64,000 nt of DNA from Wenzhouxiangella sp. XN24 (GCF_011064545.1 NZ_JAAMFG010000028.1:1-64000), one strand, 5' to 3'; counted from the first letter of the stretch, positions 43,278 through 54,851 are shown. Program-made: numbers and translations. The notes: generated by a model from the sequence alone, not told the origin.

Positions 43278-46200
43278 ATGCCGGCACCGCAAGCGCCGCG
43301 TATCTACAATCTGTTCCCGTTGCTGGCGGGACCGATGGACAACTGGGCAGCGCATCTGCCCCGCATCGCACGGATGCGGTTCGACTGGATCTACATCAAT
43401 CCCTTCCACCTTCCCGGCGCCTCGGGAAGCCTCTACGCCATTCGCGATTTCGACCAGTTGCATCCCGTCGTCGCTGGCGAAGACGGTGCGCCCTGGGATC
43501 GCCGCTTCACCGAATTCTGCGCTGCCGCCCGCGAGAACGGGCTGCGCGTGATGGTGGACCTCGTGATCAATCACGCGGCGAAGGACGCCCGGCTGGTCGA
43601 GACGCACCCTGGCTGGTTCCGCCGGCACCCGGATGGCGAGCTCGCCAGCCCGGGCGCGCTGGATCCGTCCGCGCCCCAGGGCATGGTGACGTGGAACGAT
43701 CTCGCCGCCATCGACTATGGCCGTCCGGAACACACCGAGGCGCAACTCGCATTCTGGGCCGATCTCGCCGGTCGTTACACGGCTTGCGGGGCCGGCGGCT
43801 TTCGCTGCGACGCCGCCTACCAGGTGCCGGCCGGGTTCTGGCGCCGGCTCCTGGCCGAAATCCGCCGCGCCGCTCCCGCCACGGTGTTCGCCGCAGAAAC
43901 GCTCGGCTGTCCGCCATCACAGAGCGAGGCGCTCGGGCCCGCCGGTTTCGACCTGCTGTTCAACAGTGCGAAGTGGTGGGATTTCCGTGCCCCCTGGCTT
44001 CTCGATCAATACGAGCGCCTCCGTCACGTGGCGCCGAGCATCGCGTTTCCGGAGAGCCATGACACGCCCCGGCTGATCACCGAACTCGCCCGCCGGGAAC
44101 CCGCCGAAGTCGAGCGTCGCTATGCCTTCCAGTACGACTGGACGGCGCTGTTCTCCGCCGGGGTGATGATGCCGATGGGCTACGAGTACGGTTTCTCCCA
44201 GGCGCTCGACGTGTGCGACAGCCGGCCGGGCCAGTGGGATGACCAGCGTGCCGCCGCGCCGTTCGACCTGAGCAGGCACATCGCCGCCACCAACCGTCTC
44301 AAGGCGCGCATCGCCGTGCTCGGCACGGAAGCCCCGCAACGACGTTTCACCAGTCCCGATGCGTCGGTCGTCGGCCTGCATCGGCGCGATGGCGGGCAGG
44401 ATGCGGTCATCCTGCTGAATCCCGACCCGGCGCGCCCCGCGCTGCTCGATCCTGCGGAAGTGACGCGCGCCACCGGCATCGGTGAATGGCGGGATGCGAC
44501 CCCGGGCCAGGCCCATGAGGCGATGGTCCCGGGCTGTACGGTGGAACTGCCGCCGAACACGGTGCAGCTATGGTTGCAGCCGGCAGCGCCGGCGCGCCGC
44601 CCGCGCCCCCGCAGCCGCAGTGCCCAGCTCGCGCGGCTCGAGGCGCTGGCCGAAAACCGCATCGCGATCGAGCACGTGAGCCCGCAGGTGGACTGCGGCC
44701 GTTTCCCCGTCAAGCGCATCATCGGCGACACCGTGGAGGTGACTGCGGACATTCTCTGCGACGGCCACGAGATGATCGGCGCGGCCGTCCAGTACCGCGC
44801 AGCCGGCGCAGGCGAATGGCGCGAAGCGCGCATGGCGAAGGGCGCGAACGACCGCTGGCAAGGCACGTTCACCGTCGACCGGCTGGGCACCTTCGAATAC
44901 CGCGTCATCGCCTGGCGCGACCGCTTCCGCACGTGGCGCGACGAGGTGACGAGGAAGGTCGCGGCCGGCCAGGCCGTCGAACTCGAGTTGCTCGAGGGCG
45001 CCGACCTCGTCAAGGAAGCCGCACAGACCGCGGCTGCCTCTTCCGACCTCGCCGCCGCCGTGCAACGCATCGGCACCATCGAGACACCCGGCGACCGTTA
45101 CTCGGCACTGATGAGCGAGAAACTCCTTGCGCTCATGGACCAGTCCGCGCCCCGCAGCAACCTGTCGCGGCACGAGCGCCTCCTGGCGGTCAGCGTGGAT
45201 CGGCCGGCGGCGAAATTTGCCGCGTGGTACGAGATGTTTCCGCGCTCTCAATCTCCCGAACCGGGCCGCCACGGCACCTTCCGGGATGTCATCCGGCGCC
45301 TGCCCTACGTGCGCGACCTGGGCTTCGACGTGCTCTATTTCACGCCCATTCACCCGATCGGCCGCACGCACCGCAAGGGTCGCAATAACACCCTGCATGC
45401 CGGGCCGCAGGATCCCGGCAGCGTGTACGCAATCGGCGCGGAAGAAGGCGGCCATACCGAGATCCACCCGGAACTCGGCACCCTGGAGGACTTCCGCGCC
45501 CTGGTCGAGGCGGCCCACGCCCATGACCTGGAGATCGCGCTGGACATCGCCGTGCAGTGTTCGCCGGATCACCCGTGGCTGGAAGCCCACCCGGAGTGGT
45601 TCGACTGGCGGCCCGACGGCACGATCAAGTACGCGGAGAACCCGCCCAAGAAATACCAGGACATCGTCAACGTCCATTTCTACCGGGATGCGATTCCGGG
45701 GCTCTGGTTCGAACTCAAGCGCGTGTTCGATTTCTGGATCGAACAGGGCGTGAAGACTTTCCGCGTCGATAATCCGCATACGAAACCCTTCCCCTTCTGG
45801 GAATGGCTCATCGGCGAGATCAGGGCCGTGCACCCCGACGTGGTGTTTCTCTCGGAAGCATTCACACGGCCGAAAGTGATGCTGCGCCTCGCGAAGCTGG
45901 GCTTCACCCAGTCCTACACGTATTTCACCTGGCGCAATACCAAGGCGGGGATGCGCGAGTACCTCGAGCAGCTCTCCAGCGGCGAGGAACGCGAGGTGTT
46001 CCGCCCCAATTTCTTCGTCAACACGCCGGACATCAACCCGGAAATCCTGCATGACAACGAGCGGCCGGCTTTCGAGCTGCGCCTCGCCCTGGCCGCCACG
46101 CTGTCGGGTGTCTACGGCATCTACAACGGCTTCGAGATCTGCGAGGCGACCCCGCTGCCGGGCAAGGAGGAATACCTCGACAGCGAGAAATACGAGATCA

Positions 46201-46607
46201 AGGCCTGGGATTTCGATCGTCCGGGCAACATCAAGCCGCTGATCCGCCGGCTCAACGCGCTGCGCCGGGAGAACCCGGCGTTACGGGATCATCTCAACGT
46301 GCAGTTCCTGAACGCCTGGAACGAGCACCTCCTGTACTACTTCAAGGCGACGCCGGAGCGCGACAACTGCCTGCTGGTCATGGCGAACATGGATTACCGC
46401 CGGCCGCAGGAAGCCAGCTTCGAGGTGCCGCTGTGGGAATTCGGCCTGCCGGACGACGCCAGCATCGAAGTCGAGGACCTGCTCGCCGGCCACAGCTTCA
46501 CCTGGCACGGAAAGATCCAGCACATCCGGCTCGATCCCGCGGAATCGCCCGTCCGGATCTGGCGGCTGCGTCCCCCCGGCGGCCAAACCCACGGGAATTC
46601 TCAATGA
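43278..46607 (+). CDS. glgE: GlgE-type maltosyltransferase with an extra N-terminal GH13 domain
   Basis: The C-terminal part (about 455-1109) is GlgE, which transfers maltose from maltose-1-phosphate onto alpha-1,4-glucan. It has the GlgE N-terminal domain (IEHVSPQVDCGRFPVKRIIGD), nucleophile Asp831 (FRVDNPHTKPFPFWEW), acid/base Glu860 (FLSEAFTRP) and Asp918 (NTPDINPE). The first 435 residues are a second GH13 barrel with its own triad Asp178, Glu207 and Asp262. Ordinary GlgE has about 660-700 residues, so this is a fusion. The ATG at 43278 follows GGAGGA. The stop overlaps the treS start. The activity of the N-terminal domain is unknown; amylase- or transferase-type action on the same glucan is plausible. 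Confidence 0.93.
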   Translation: MPAPQAPRIYNLFPLLAGPMDNWAAHLPRIARMRFDWIYINPFHLPGASGSLYAIRDFDQLHPVVAGEDGAPWDRRFTEFCAAARENGLRVMVDLVINHAAKDARLVETHPGWFRRHPDGELASPGALDPSAPQGMVTWNDLAAIDYGRPEHTEAQLAFWADLAGRYTACGAGGFRCDAAYQVPAGFWRRLLAEIRRAAPATVFAAETLGCPPSQSEALGPAGFDLLFNSAKWWDFRAPWLLDQYERLRHVAPSIAFPESHDTPRLITELARREPAEVERRYAFQYDWTALFSAGVMMPMGYEYGFSQALDVCDSRPGQWDDQRAAAPFDLSRHIAATNRLKARIAVLGTEAPQRRFTSPDASVVGLHRRDGGQDAVILLNPDPARPALLDPAEVTRATGIGEWRDATPGQAHEAMVPGCTVELPPNTVQLWLQPAAPARRPRPRSRSAQLARLEALAENRIAIEHVSPQVDCGRFPVKRIIGDTVEVTADILCDGHEMIGAAVQYRAAGAGEWREARMAKGANDRWQGTFTVDRLGTFEYRVIAWRDRFRTWRDEVTRKVAAGQAVELELLEGADLVKEAAQTAAASSDLAAAVQRIGTIETPGDRYSALMSEKLLALMDQSAPRSNLSRHERLLAVSVDRPAAKFAAWYEMFPRSQSPEPGRHGTFRDVIRRLPYVRDLGFDVLYFTPIHPIGRTHRKGRNNTLHAGPQDPGSVYAIGAEEGGHTEIHPELGTLEDFRALVEAAHAHDLEIALDIAVQCSPDHPWLEAHPEWFDWRPDGTIKYAENPPKKYQDIVNVHFYRDAIPGLWFELKRVFDFWIEQGVKTFRVDNPHTKPFPFWEWLIGEIRAVHPDVVFLSEAFTRPKVMLRLAKLGFTQSYTYFTWRNTKAGMREYLEQLSSGEEREVFRPNFFVNTPDINPEILHDNERPAFELRLALAATLSGVYGIYNGFEICEATPLPGKEEYLDSEKYEIKAWDFDRPGNIKPLIRRLNALRRENPALRDHLNVQFLNAWNEHLLYYFKATPERDNCLLVMANMDYRRPQEASFEVPLWEFGLPDDASIEVEDLLAGHSFTWHGKIQHIRLDPAESPVRIWRLRPPGGQTHGNSQ

Positions 46608-49600
46608 TCGATCGCACCATACCCGACTGGTACAAGGACGCCGTCATCTACCAGTTGCACATCAAGGCCTTCTTCGACGCCGACAACGACGGCATCGGCG
46701 ATTTCGAGGGCCTCATACAGAAGCTCGATTACGTGAAGTCGCTCGGCGTCACGGCCGTCTGGTTGTTGCCGTTCTATCCCTCGCCGCTGCGCGACGACGG
46801 CTACGATATCGCCGAGTACCGCGAGGTGAACCCGTCTTACGGGACCATGCGCGACTTCCGCAGGCTGGTGCGGGAGTGCCACCGGCGCGACCTGCGGGTC
46901 ATCACCGAACTCGTGATCAATCACACTTCGGACCAGCATCCGTGGTTCCAGCGAGCGCGACGCGCGAAAAAAGGCAGCGCCTGGCGCGACTTCTACGTGT
47001 GGCGCGACACGGACGATCATTACACGGACACCCGGATCATCTTCATCGACAGCGAGGCGTCGAACTGGACCTGGGACCCGGTGGCCGGGCAGTACTACTG
47101 GCACCGCTTCTACCACCACCAGCCGGATCTGAATTTCGACAACCCGAAGGTGCTGCAGGCCATTCTCGGCGTGCTGCATTTCTGGCTGAAGGCCGGCGTG
47201 GACGGCTTGCGCCTCGACGCAGTCCCGTATCTCATCGAGCGCGAGGGGACCAACAACGAGAACCTGCCCGAGACGCACGAGGTGCTGCGCAAGATCCGGG
47301 CGGAAATCGACGCCCACTATCCGGATCGCATGCTGCTGGCGGAAGCCAACCAGTGGCCCGAGGACACCGCCGAGTATTTCGGCCAGGGCGACGAATGCCA
47401 CATGGCGTTCCATTTCCCCCTCATGCCGCGCATGTACATGGCGCTGGCCATGGAAGACCGGCATCCGATCACCGACATACTCCGGCAGACGCCCGAGGTG
47501 CCCGACGGGTGCCAGTGGGCGGTCTTCCTGCGCAACCACGACGAGCTGACGCTCGAGATGGTGACCGACGACGAGCGCGACTATCTCTGGGAGGTCTACG
47601 CCACCGAGAAACGCATGCGGATCAACCTCGGCATCCGGCGTCGCCTCGCGCCGCTCATGGAGCGCGACCGGCGCAAGATCGAGCTGATGGAAGGCTTGCT
47701 GTTGTCCATGCCGGGCACGCCGGTGCTGTACTACGGCGACGAAATCGGCATGGGCGACAACGTGTTCCTCGGCGACCGGGACGGGGTCCGAACCCCGATG
47801 CAGTGGACGCTCGACCGCAACGGCGGATTCTCGCGCGCACATCCCCAGCGTCTTTACCTGCCCACGATCCAGGATCCGCTTTACGGCTACCAGGCGATCA
47901 ACGTCGAGAGCCAGGAGGCCGACTCCAGTTCGCTGCTCAACTGGACGCGTCGCATGCTCCAGGTACGCAGCGAATTCAGTGCGTTCGGTCGCGGGACCCT
48001 GGAATTCCTCTACCCCGGCAACCGGAAGATCTTCGCCTACCTGCGCCAGCACGAGGACCATACCGTACTGTGCGTCGTGAACCTCTCCCGCACGGCCCAG
48101 GCGGTGGAACTGGACCTGGCACGCTTTGCCGGCCGCGTTCCCATCGAGTTGTCCGGCAGGACGGCATTCCCGCCGATCGGGGAACTGCCCTACCTGTTGA
48201 CGCTGCCGGCCTACGGTTTTCTCTGGTTCGAACTGCTCGACCGCGCCCATGCCCCCGACTGGCACCAGGACCACCCGGAACCGATGCCCGGCTTCCTGAC
48301 GCTGGTGCTGCGCAAGTCGCTGGAAGAAATCACCGCGGGGCAGAACCGCAAGATGCTCGAGACCGAGATCCTGCCGGATTACCTGCCGAAACATCGCTGG
48401 TTCGCCGGCAAGGACCAGCGCATCGACGAAATCAGCCTCGACCACACGGTGGCCCTGCCGGGCGAAGCGTCCGATCCGTGGCTGCTGCTCGTGCTGGGCG
48501 TGCGCCAGGGCAAGACCACGACCCGCTACCAGTTGCCGGTGTCCGTCGCCTGGGACGAGCGGGCGCTGCGCCCGGGTTCCGCGAGGCTTGCCTGGACCCT
48601 TGCCAAGACACGCCGTTTCCGCCACGTGGGCGCGCTGCAGGATGCGACCATGGACGACAATTTCGCCCGCAGCGTCCTGGCGGCGATGCAACACGGAGAC
48701 GGCGGGGAGTTCCGCGCGCAGGCCTGGGAGCCGCTTTCGGAGCTGCCGCTGGACGAGACCACGGAAGTCCGCCGCTTCGGCGTGGAGCAGTCGAACACGT
48801 CGATGATCGTCGGCGACCGGGTGGCGCTGAAGATCTTCCGCAAGCTCGCGGCAGGCACCCACCCGGAGCTCGAGATGGCCCGCTATCTCACGCACGAGGC
48901 GGGCTTCGCCAACACGCCGGCGCTGCTAGGCAGCCTGGAACTGCAGGAAGCCTCCGGAGAGCAGACGCTCATGGCCATCGCCCAGGCCTACCTGTTCAAC
49001 CAGGGGGACGGCTGGCGGGTCATGACCGATTACCTCGACCGGGAGCTCGACCGGCGCGCCCTGGCCCGCGACAGCGAGCCCGATGAACACGGCGGCGAGT
49101 TCGACCACGAACAGAACCTGGCGCTGGTGGAGCGGCTGGGACAGAGAACCGCGGAAATGCATCGCGCGCTCGCGCGACCCACCGAGATCTCCGCGTTCAC
49201 TCCTGAAAACGTCAGCGAGGCCGACCTCGCACGATGGGCGGAGCGGGCGGCGCAGCAGGCGCGCGAGGGCTTCGCCTCCCTGCGCCGCGTGCGCGACGGC
49301 CTGGAGGGTGCGACAGCCGAGCGCGCCGACGAGGTGCTGGCCAGCGAGGACGAGGTGCTCGCGAGAATCGACGCCGCCGGCGGAGTGACGCCGGGGATGC
49401 TCAAGACGCGCCTGCACGGCGACCTGCACCTGGGCCAGGTCCTGGTGGTGGAGCGGGACTTCCACTTCATCGATTTCGAGGGCGAGCCGGCGCGCAGCCT
49501 GGCGGAGCGGCGCGAAAAATCCTCGGCCCTGCGCGATGTCGCGGGCATGGCACGCTCCTTCGACTATGCCGCTTACTCGGCCGCCTACAAGAACATCGGC

Positions 49601-49888
49601 CGCCAGCCCGCCAACGACGACGCCGTGCTGGAAGACGCCCTGGCCTGGCGTGACGCCGCGTTGGCGCGCTTCTTCTCCGCGTACCGCGAACACCTCGGAG
49701 ATTGCCGCAGCTGGCCGGAGCGCGAGGCGGATGCCCGCTGCCTGCTGGATGCCTTCCTGCTCGAGAAGGCCTGTTACGAACTCGCGTACGAGGCGGCCAA
49801 CCGCCCGCACTGGCTGGACATTCCCCTGGCCGGGATTCGGGCGCTGATCGCGGAAACGCCCGCCTCGAAGGGGGCGTCACGCTCATGA
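46604..49888 (+). CDS. treS: Trehalose synthase - maltokinase fusion
   Basis: Residues 1-545 are a GH13 trehalose synthase interconverting trehalose and maltose (triad Asp205, Glu247, Asp313; [17 protein letters not shown]). Residues about 555-1094 are a maltokinase (Pep2/Mak) that phosphorylates maltose to maltose-1-phosphate. Its kinase marks are [10 protein letters not shown] (Asp940) and [11 protein letters not shown] (Asp957). The product feeds GlgE, encoded just before. The fusion keeps the two steps in one chain. Overlaps of four bases (ATGA) join it to glgE and glgB. No otsAB or treYZ genes are nearby, so the trehalose source is elsewhere. Confidence 0.96.
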   Translation: MIDRTIPDWYKDAVIYQLHIKAFFDADNDGIGDFEGLIQKLDYVKSLGVTAVWLLPFYPSPLRDDGYDIAEYREVNPSYGTMRDFRRLVRECHRRDLRVITELVINHTSDQHPWFQRARRAKKGSAWRDFYVWRDTDDHYTDTRIIFIDSEASNWTWDPVAGQYYWHRFYHHQPDLNFDNPKVLQAILGVLHFWLKAGVDGLRLDAVPYLIEREGTNNENLPETHEVLRKIRAEIDAHYPDRMLLAEANQWPEDTAEYFGQGDECHMAFHFPLMPRMYMALAMEDRHPITDILRQTPEVPDGCQWAVFLRNHDELTLEMVTDDERDYLWEVYATEKRMRINLGIRRRLAPLMERDRRKIELMEGLLLSMPGTPVLYYGDEIGMGDNVFLGDRDGVRTPMQWTLDRNGGFSRAHPQRLYLPTIQDPLYGYQAINVESQEADSSSLLNWTRRMLQVRSEFSAFGRGTLEFLYPGNRKIFAYLRQHEDHTVLCVVNLSRTAQAVELDLARFAGRVPIELSGRTAFPPIGELPYLLTLPAYGFLWFELLDRAHAPDWHQDHPEPMPGFLTLVLRKSLEEITAGQNRKMLETEILPDYLPKHRWFAGKDQRIDEISLDHTVALPGEASDPWLLLVLGVRQGKTTTRYQLPVSVAWDERALRPGSARLAWTLAKTRRFRHVGALQDATMDDNFARSVLAAMQHGDGGEFRAQAWEPLSELPLDETTEVRRFGVEQSNTSMIVGDRVALKIFRKLAAGTHPELEMARYLTHEAGFANTPALLGSLELQEASGEQTLMAIAQAYLFNQGDGWRVMTDYLDRELDRRALARDSEPDEHGGEFDHEQNLALVERLGQRTAEMHRALARPTEISAFTPENVSEADLARWAERAAQQAREGFASLRRVRDGLEGATAERADEVLASEDEVLARIDAAGGVTPGMLKTRLHGDLHLGQVLVVERDFHFIDFEGEPARSLAERREKSSALRDVAGMARSFDYAAYSAAYKNIGRQPANDDAVLEDALAWRDAALARFFSAYREHLGDCRSWPEREADARCLLDAFLLEKACYELAYEAANRPHWLDIPLAGIRALIAETPASKGASRS

Positions 49889-52098
49889 GCAGCACGAACG
49901 TCAACTCACGAACCGCGATCGAGGCCCTCGTGGCCGGACGGCACCAGGATCCTTTCGCGCTGCTCGGCCCCCATCGCGCGGGCGACGGCGCCGTGCTGCG
50001 CATCTTCCGTCCGGAGCTGACCCGCGCCTGGGTGCTCCCGGCGGACGGCGAGCCCGTGGCCATGGAACAAGTTCACCCGGCCGGCTTTTTCACCGCAGCG
50101 ATGGACGGCCCGCCGCCCGGCCGCTACCGCCTGCGCGGCGAAACGCCCGACGGCCCTGTCGAGTTCGACGATCCCTATCGTTTCGGCCTGCTGCTCGGTG
50201 AACTGGATGCGCACCTCCTCGCCGAAGGGGACCATCGCCAGCTTTATCGCGTCATGGGCGCCCACTTGCACGAGATCGACGGCGTCGCCGGCACGACGTT
50301 CGCAGTCTGGGCGCCGAATGCACAGCGGGTCTCGGTGGTCGGCGATTTCAATCGCTGGGATGGCCGCGTCCATCCCATGCGCAAAAGGCCCGAAGCCGGC
50401 GCCTGGGAGCTCTTCATCCCGGGCGTGGCGCCGGGCAACTGTTACAAGTACGAGATCCTCGACGCCGAGGGACGACTGCAACCCTTGAAGTCCGATCCTT
50501 ACGCCTTCGCCGCGGAGTTGCGCCCGGGTACGGCATCGAAGGTGCACGGCCTGCCGAAGCTGCAGTGGCATGACGACGACTGGCTGGCCGTACGCGGGGC
50601 GCGGATCGCGCCGGATGCGCCGGTATCGGTGTACGAGGTCCATCTCGGCAGCTGGATGCGCGGCCCCGGGGGCCGCTGGCTGGATTACGCCGAGCTCGCC
50701 GAGCGGCTCATACCCTATGTCACGGCGATGGGATTCACGCACCTCGAACTGCTGCCCATAACGGAATACCCCTTCGACGGCTCCTGGGGTTACCAGCCGA
50801 CCGGACAGTTCGCGCCCACGAGCCGGCATGGCAGCCCGGAGGACTTCGCCCGCTTCATCGATGCGGCTCACGACGCGGGCATCGGCGTCCTGCTGGACTG
50901 GGTACCGGGGCACTTCCCCTCCGACGCCCACGGGCTGGCGCGTTTCGACGGCACCGCGCTGTACGAGCACGCCGACCCGAGACAGGGATTCCACCGCGAC
51001 TGGAACACCCTGATCTACAACTTTGGGCGGCGCGAGGTGGCCAACTTCCTGTTGTCCTCGGGCCTGTTCTGGCTCGACAGGTATCATCTCGACGGGTTGC
51101 GCGTGGATGCCGTCGCCTCGATGCTTTACCTCGACTATTCCCGGGAGGCCGACGACTGGGTACCCAACCGCTATGGCGGCAACGAGAATCTCGACGCCAT
51201 CGACTTCCTGCGGCGCCTGAACACCCTCGCCGCCTCCGAGACGCCCGGCGCGAGCGTGATCGCTGAAGAGTCCACCGCCTGGCCCGGCGTGTCGCGGCCG
51301 GTGCATGCGGGCGGACTCGGCTTCGGCTACAAGTGGAACATGGGCTGGATGAACGACACGCTGCGCTACATGAGCGAGGATCCGGTCCATCGCCGCTGGC
51401 GCCACGCCGACATGACCTTCGGCCTGCTGTATTCATTTTCCGAGAACTTCATGCTGCCCCTGTCGCACGACGAGGTCGTCCACGGCAAGGGCTCGATTCT
51501 CGGCCGCATGCCGGGAGACGAGTGGCAGCGCTTCGCGAACCTGCGGGCTTACTACGGATTCATGTTCGGCCACCCGGGCAAGAAGCTGAACTTCATGGGC
51601 AACGAGATCGCCCAGGCGCGCGAGTGGGCTTTCGAGCAGAGCCTCGACTGGCACCTCCTCGAGCAGCCCCTGCACCGAGGCGTGCAGGCGCTGTTCACCG
51701 ACCTGAACCGGCTTTACCGCAGCCTGCCCGCGCTGCACGCGCGCGACTGCGATCCCGCCGGTTTCGAATGGCTCGTCGACAACGACGACGCGAACAGCGT
51801 GCTGGTATTCCTGCGCAAGGGCCGAGCCGGTGATCCGGCAGTCCTGGTGGCCTGCAATTTCACGCCGGTGCCGCGCTATGGCTATCGCGTCGGGGTGCCG
51901 TTCGGCGGCAGCTTCACCGAGCGGCTGAACACCGACGCGGCGGTCTACGGGGGAAGCAACGTGGGGAATGCCGGCCATGTGGATATTCAGCCGGTGCCGG
52001 CGCATGGCCACCCGCAGTCGGTCGAACTGACCTTGCCGCCGCTGGCCACGGTGTTCCTCGAATCCACGGCGAGCCCCGATCCCGCCGCAGACGCCTGA
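49885..52098 (+). CDS. glgB: 1,4-alpha-glucan branching enzyme
   Basis: This GH13 branching enzyme adds alpha-1,6 branches to the linear glucan made by GlgE. Its 737 residues comprise an N-terminal N1 domain (about 15-110), a CBM48/N2 domain (about 125-215), the catalytic barrel with Asp408 ([10 protein letters not shown]), Glu461 (IAEESTAWP) and Asp529 ([10 protein letters not shown]), and a C-terminal beta domain. The start at 49885 overlaps the treS stop (ATGA); the frame upstream is a shadow of the kinase domain. The stop shares a base with glgX (TGATG). Confidence 0.97.
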   Translation: MSSTNVNSRTAIEALVAGRHQDPFALLGPHRAGDGAVLRIFRPELTRAWVLPADGEPVAMEQVHPAGFFTAAMDGPPPGRYRLRGETPDGPVEFDDPYRFGLLLGELDAHLLAEGDHRQLYRVMGAHLHEIDGVAGTTFAVWAPNAQRVSVVGDFNRWDGRVHPMRKRPEAGAWELFIPGVAPGNCYKYEILDAEGRLQPLKSDPYAFAAELRPGTASKVHGLPKLQWHDDDWLAVRGARIAPDAPVSVYEVHLGSWMRGPGGRWLDYAELAERLIPYVTAMGFTHLELLPITEYPFDGSWGYQPTGQFAPTSRHGSPEDFARFIDAAHDAGIGVLLDWVPGHFPSDAHGLARFDGTALYEHADPRQGFHRDWNTLIYNFGRREVANFLLSSGLFWLDRYHLDGLRVDAVASMLYLDYSREADDWVPNRYGGNENLDAIDFLRRLNTLAASETPGASVIAEESTAWPGVSRPVHAGGLGFGYKWNMGWMNDTLRYMSEDPVHRRWRHADMTFGLLYSFSENFMLPLSHDEVVHGKGSILGRMPGDEWQRFANLRAYYGFMFGHPGKKLNFMGNEIAQAREWAFEQSLDWHLLEQPLHRGVQALFTDLNRLYRSLPALHARDCDPAGFEWLVDNDDANSVLVFLRKGRAGDPAVLVACNFTPVPRYGYRVGVPFGGSFTERLNTDAAVYGGSNVGNAGHVDIQPVPAHGHPQSVELTLPPLATVFLESTASPDPAADA

Positions 52099-54248
52099 TG
52101 AATCGCCCGCAGCCCCCGCAGTTCACCGGCCTCGAGAGCGGCCACCACCGTCCGCTGGGCGCGACCTTCGACGGACGCGGCGTCAATTTTGCCCTGTTCT
52201 CAGCCCATGCGGAGAAGGTCGAGCTGTGCCTGTTCGACGAGCGCAACCAGCGCGAAACCCAGCGCCTGGTCCTGCCCGGCCATACCGAGCAAGTCTTCCA
52301 CGGCTACCTGTCGCAGGCCCGGCCCGGCCTGTTGTACGGCTACCGCGTGTACGGACCTTATGCGCCGCGGGAAGGCCATCGCTTCAACCATCACAAGCTG
52401 CTGCTGGACCCCTACGCGCGCGAACTCGTCGGCCGCTTGCGCTGGAGCGACTCGAACTTCGGTTACCGCGTCGGCACCGCGACCCGGGACCTCACCTTCG
52501 ACACGCGCAACAGCGCCGCCCGCATGCCGAAATGCCGTGTCGTGGACGATGCCTTTTCCTGGGGCGAGCACCGTCGGCCCGGACGGCCGCTGGGCCAGTC
52601 GTTGCTCTACGAGTGCCATGTGCGCGGCATGACCATGCTGCATCCCGACGTGCCGGCCGCCTGGCGCGGCACGTTCGCGGGGCTCGCCAGCGACGCCGTC
52701 ATCGACCACCTGCTCGATCTCGGCGTCACCGCAGTCGAGCTGATGCCGGTCCATGCGTTCGCCGACGATCGCCACCTGCTCGAGCAGGGCCTGCGCAACT
52801 ACTGGGGCTACAACAGCCTCGGCTTCTTCGCGCCGGAAACGCGCTACCTCGCGGGCGAGCGCGAGGAGTTCAAGCAGATGGTCCGCCGGCTTCATGCCGC
52901 CGGCCTCGAGGTCATTCTCGACGTCGTCTACAACCACACGGCCGAGGGCAACGAACTGGGCCCCACCCTGTCCTTCAAGGGCATCGACAACAAGAGCTAC
53001 TACCGGCTGATGCCCGACGAGCCGCGCTACTACATCAACGAGACCGGCACCGGCAACACCATGAACCTGGCGCACCCGCGCGTGCTGCAGATGGTGATGG
53101 ACTCGCTGCGTTACTGGGCCGAGGAGATGCAAGTGGACGGCTTCCGTTTCGACCTGGCGACCACCCTGGCCCGCGAGCCGGCGGGCTTCGATCCGGGCAG
53201 CGGTTTTCTCGACGCCATCGGCCAGGACCCCGCCCTGCAGCAGGTGAAACTGATCGCGGAGCCCTGGGACATCGGTCCGGGCGGCCACCAGCTCGGCAAC
53301 TTCCCCGCCGGGTGGAGCGAATGGAACGACTTCTACCGCGACACGGTGCGACGTTTCTGGCGCGGCGACGATCACATGCTGCCGGACTTCGCCCGCGCCG
53401 TCGCCGGCAGCGCGCAGATTTTCGACCATGCCGGGCGCAGGCCGACGGCCAGCATCAATTTCGTCACTGCCCACGACGGCTTCACGCTGCAGGACCTCGT
53501 CTCCTACGACCGGCAGCACAACGAGGCCAATGCCGGCAGCGGGGGGGACGGTCATGACGAAAACTACTCTTCGAATCATGGCGTCGAAGGGCCCACCGAC
53601 GACCCGGAGATTCGCGCACTGCGCGCCCGCCAGGCACGCAACATGCTGTTGAGCCTGTTCGTCTCGCAGGGCGTGCCGATGCTCTTGATGGGCGACGAAT
53701 TCGGGCGCAGCCAGGGCGGCAACAACAATGTCTACTGCCAGGACAATGAAACAAGCTGGATGAAATGGAACGCGTCGGGCCAGACCGAGCATGACCGCTT
53801 CGCCTTCGTGCGAGACCTCGCGCGACTGAGACACGCGCATCCCGCGCTGCGCGCGGAGCATTTCCTGCATGGGCGCACGGCTTCGCAGGAAGGGATCCCG
53901 GACATCCTGTGGCTCGACACGCAAGGCCAGGAGGCGTCGGCCGAAGCCTGGGAGGATCCCCATGCCCGGGTGATCGGCATGCAGCTCAACGGTCGCGCCG
54001 TGGCGCCCGACAGCGAGCCGCCCGAGACCGTGCTGCTGATGTATTTCAATGCCGCCGAAAACGGGGTCGAAGTGCGCCTGCCCCGGTGCAATGGCTGCGG
54101 CGGGTGGCGCGCGCTCGTCGATACCGCGCATCCCGAACAGGTGAACCGGGAGTTCGCGCCGGGCGCTGCCCACATCCTGCCGGAGCGCAGCGCCATGGTG
54201 CTCGCGATGATCGACGCGGAGCAGGAAGAACCCGCCGTCGCCCGGTGA
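52098..54248 (+). CDS. glgX: Glycogen debranching enzyme
   Basis: This GH13 isoamylase-type enzyme hydrolyses alpha-1,6 branches of phosphorylase-trimmed glycogen. At 716 residues it is somewhat longer than E. coli GlgX (657). A CBM48 domain (about 15-150) precedes the barrel with Asp352 (DGFRFDLATTL), Glu388 (IAEPWDIG) and Asp460 (TAHDGFTLQDLVSYD). It closes the GlgE operon, coupling synthesis with breakdown. The coding end is 5 bases from the tRNA 3' end on the opposite strand. Confidence 0.97.
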   Translation: MNRPQPPQFTGLESGHHRPLGATFDGRGVNFALFSAHAEKVELCLFDERNQRETQRLVLPGHTEQVFHGYLSQARPGLLYGYRVYGPYAPREGHRFNHHKLLLDPYARELVGRLRWSDSNFGYRVGTATRDLTFDTRNSAARMPKCRVVDDAFSWGEHRRPGRPLGQSLLYECHVRGMTMLHPDVPAAWRGTFAGLASDAVIDHLLDLGVTAVELMPVHAFADDRHLLEQGLRNYWGYNSLGFFAPETRYLAGEREEFKQMVRRLHAAGLEVILDVVYNHTAEGNELGPTLSFKGIDNKSYYRLMPDEPRYYINETGTGNTMNLAHPRVLQMVMDSLRYWAEEMQVDGFRFDLATTLAREPAGFDPGSGFLDAIGQDPALQQVKLIAEPWDIGPGGHQLGNFPAGWSEWNDFYRDTVRRFWRGDDHMLPDFARAVAGSAQIFDHAGRRPTASINFVTAHDGFTLQDLVSYDRQHNEANAGSGGDGHDENYSSNHGVEGPTDDPEIRALRARQARNMLLSLFVSQGVPMLLMGDEFGRSQGGNNNVYCQDNETSWMKWNASGQTEHDRFAFVRDLARLRHAHPALRAEHFLHGRTASQEGIPDILWLDTQGQEASAEAWEDPHARVIGMQLNGRAVAPDSEPPETVLLMYFNAAENGVEVRLPRCNGCGGWRALVDTAHPEQVNREFAPGAAHILPERSAMVLAMIDAEQEEPAVAR

Positions 54249-54253
54249 GGAGT

Positions 54254-54329
54254 TGGTGCCGGAGAGTGGAATCGAACCACCGACCTACTGATTACGAATC
54301 AGTTGCTCTGCCGACTGAGCTACCCCGGC
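54254..54329 (-). tRNA. tRNA-Thr (anticodon CGT)
   Basis: The minus strand gives a full cloverleaf of 76 bases including encoded CCA. The 7-bp acceptor is GCCGGGG/CTCCGGC with discriminator A. The D arm contains AGCTCAGTCGGCAGAGC. The anticodon stem ACTGA/TCAGT has loop TTCGTAA, so the anticodon is CGT, reading ACG (Thr). The T arm contains GGTTCGATTCC. It lies between the convergent glgX and Fur-family genes. Confidence 0.97.
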
Positions 54330-54399
54330 ACGAAAGGGGATTTCGAGAGGCCGCGAAGTATAGGAGATGCCCCCCGCAGCGGCAACGCCTGGAGGCGAC

Positions 54400-54837
54400 T
54401 CAGTCGCGGTTGCGCACCCGGATGATCACGTCCACGCCGTCCTGCTCGGTGCCGGCCGGCGCGGCGGGCACGCCGGCGAAGGACACGGACTCGGCCGGGA
54501 TATCGATCATCTCGCCCGTATCGACGTTGTAGAAATGATGATGGGCGTGGACGGTGGAATCGTAATAGACGCGGTCGCGATCGACGACGAGTTCCCTGAG
54601 CAGCCCGCATTCGACGAACAGGTTCAGCGTGTTGTAGACCGTCGCCTTGGACACCCGGATGCCCTGGACACGGGCCGCCTTCAACACCTGCTCCGCCGAG
54701 AGGTGCTGCGGCCGCGCGAAAACCAGCTCCGCGAGCTGCAGTCGCTGGGTCGTCGGCTTGGCGCCGTGACGCGCCAGGCGATGTGCGATCGTGTCCTGAT
54801 GTTCCATAGAGGTCGACGCCGATTCAGAGGGTTGCAT
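54400..54837 (-). CDS. Fur-family transcriptional regulator, Irr-like
   Basis: This 145-residue regulator has a winged helix (about 20-85; KATVYNTLNLFVECGLL is the recognition region) and a Fur-type dimer/metal domain. The histidine cluster HAHHHF (98-103) is present, but the CxxC zinc site of classical Fur is replaced (FYNVDTGEMIDIP) and no second Cys pair exists. That pattern resembles Irr/PerR-like members more than Fur, so ligand and targets are uncertain. The first ATG lies only about 8 bases from the predicted transcript start, so translation may be nearly leaderless; an internal ATG at 54807 is the alternative. It lies downstream of thiO on the same strand. Confidence 0.85.
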   Translation of the reverse strand: MQPSESASTSMEHQDTIAHRLARHGAKPTTQRLQLAELVFARPQHLSAEQVLKAARVQGIRVSKATVYNTLNLFVECGLLRELVVDRDRVYYDSTVHAHHHFYNVDTGEMIDIPAESVSFAGVPAAPAGTEQDGVDVIIRVRNRD

Positions 54838-54851
54838 AAGTAGAGTGCCGC

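Noticed and set aside
46601-48895. Long minus-strand open frame opposite treS
   Set aside because: It is a shadow of the TreS-maltokinase gene; both strands stay open because of codon bias.
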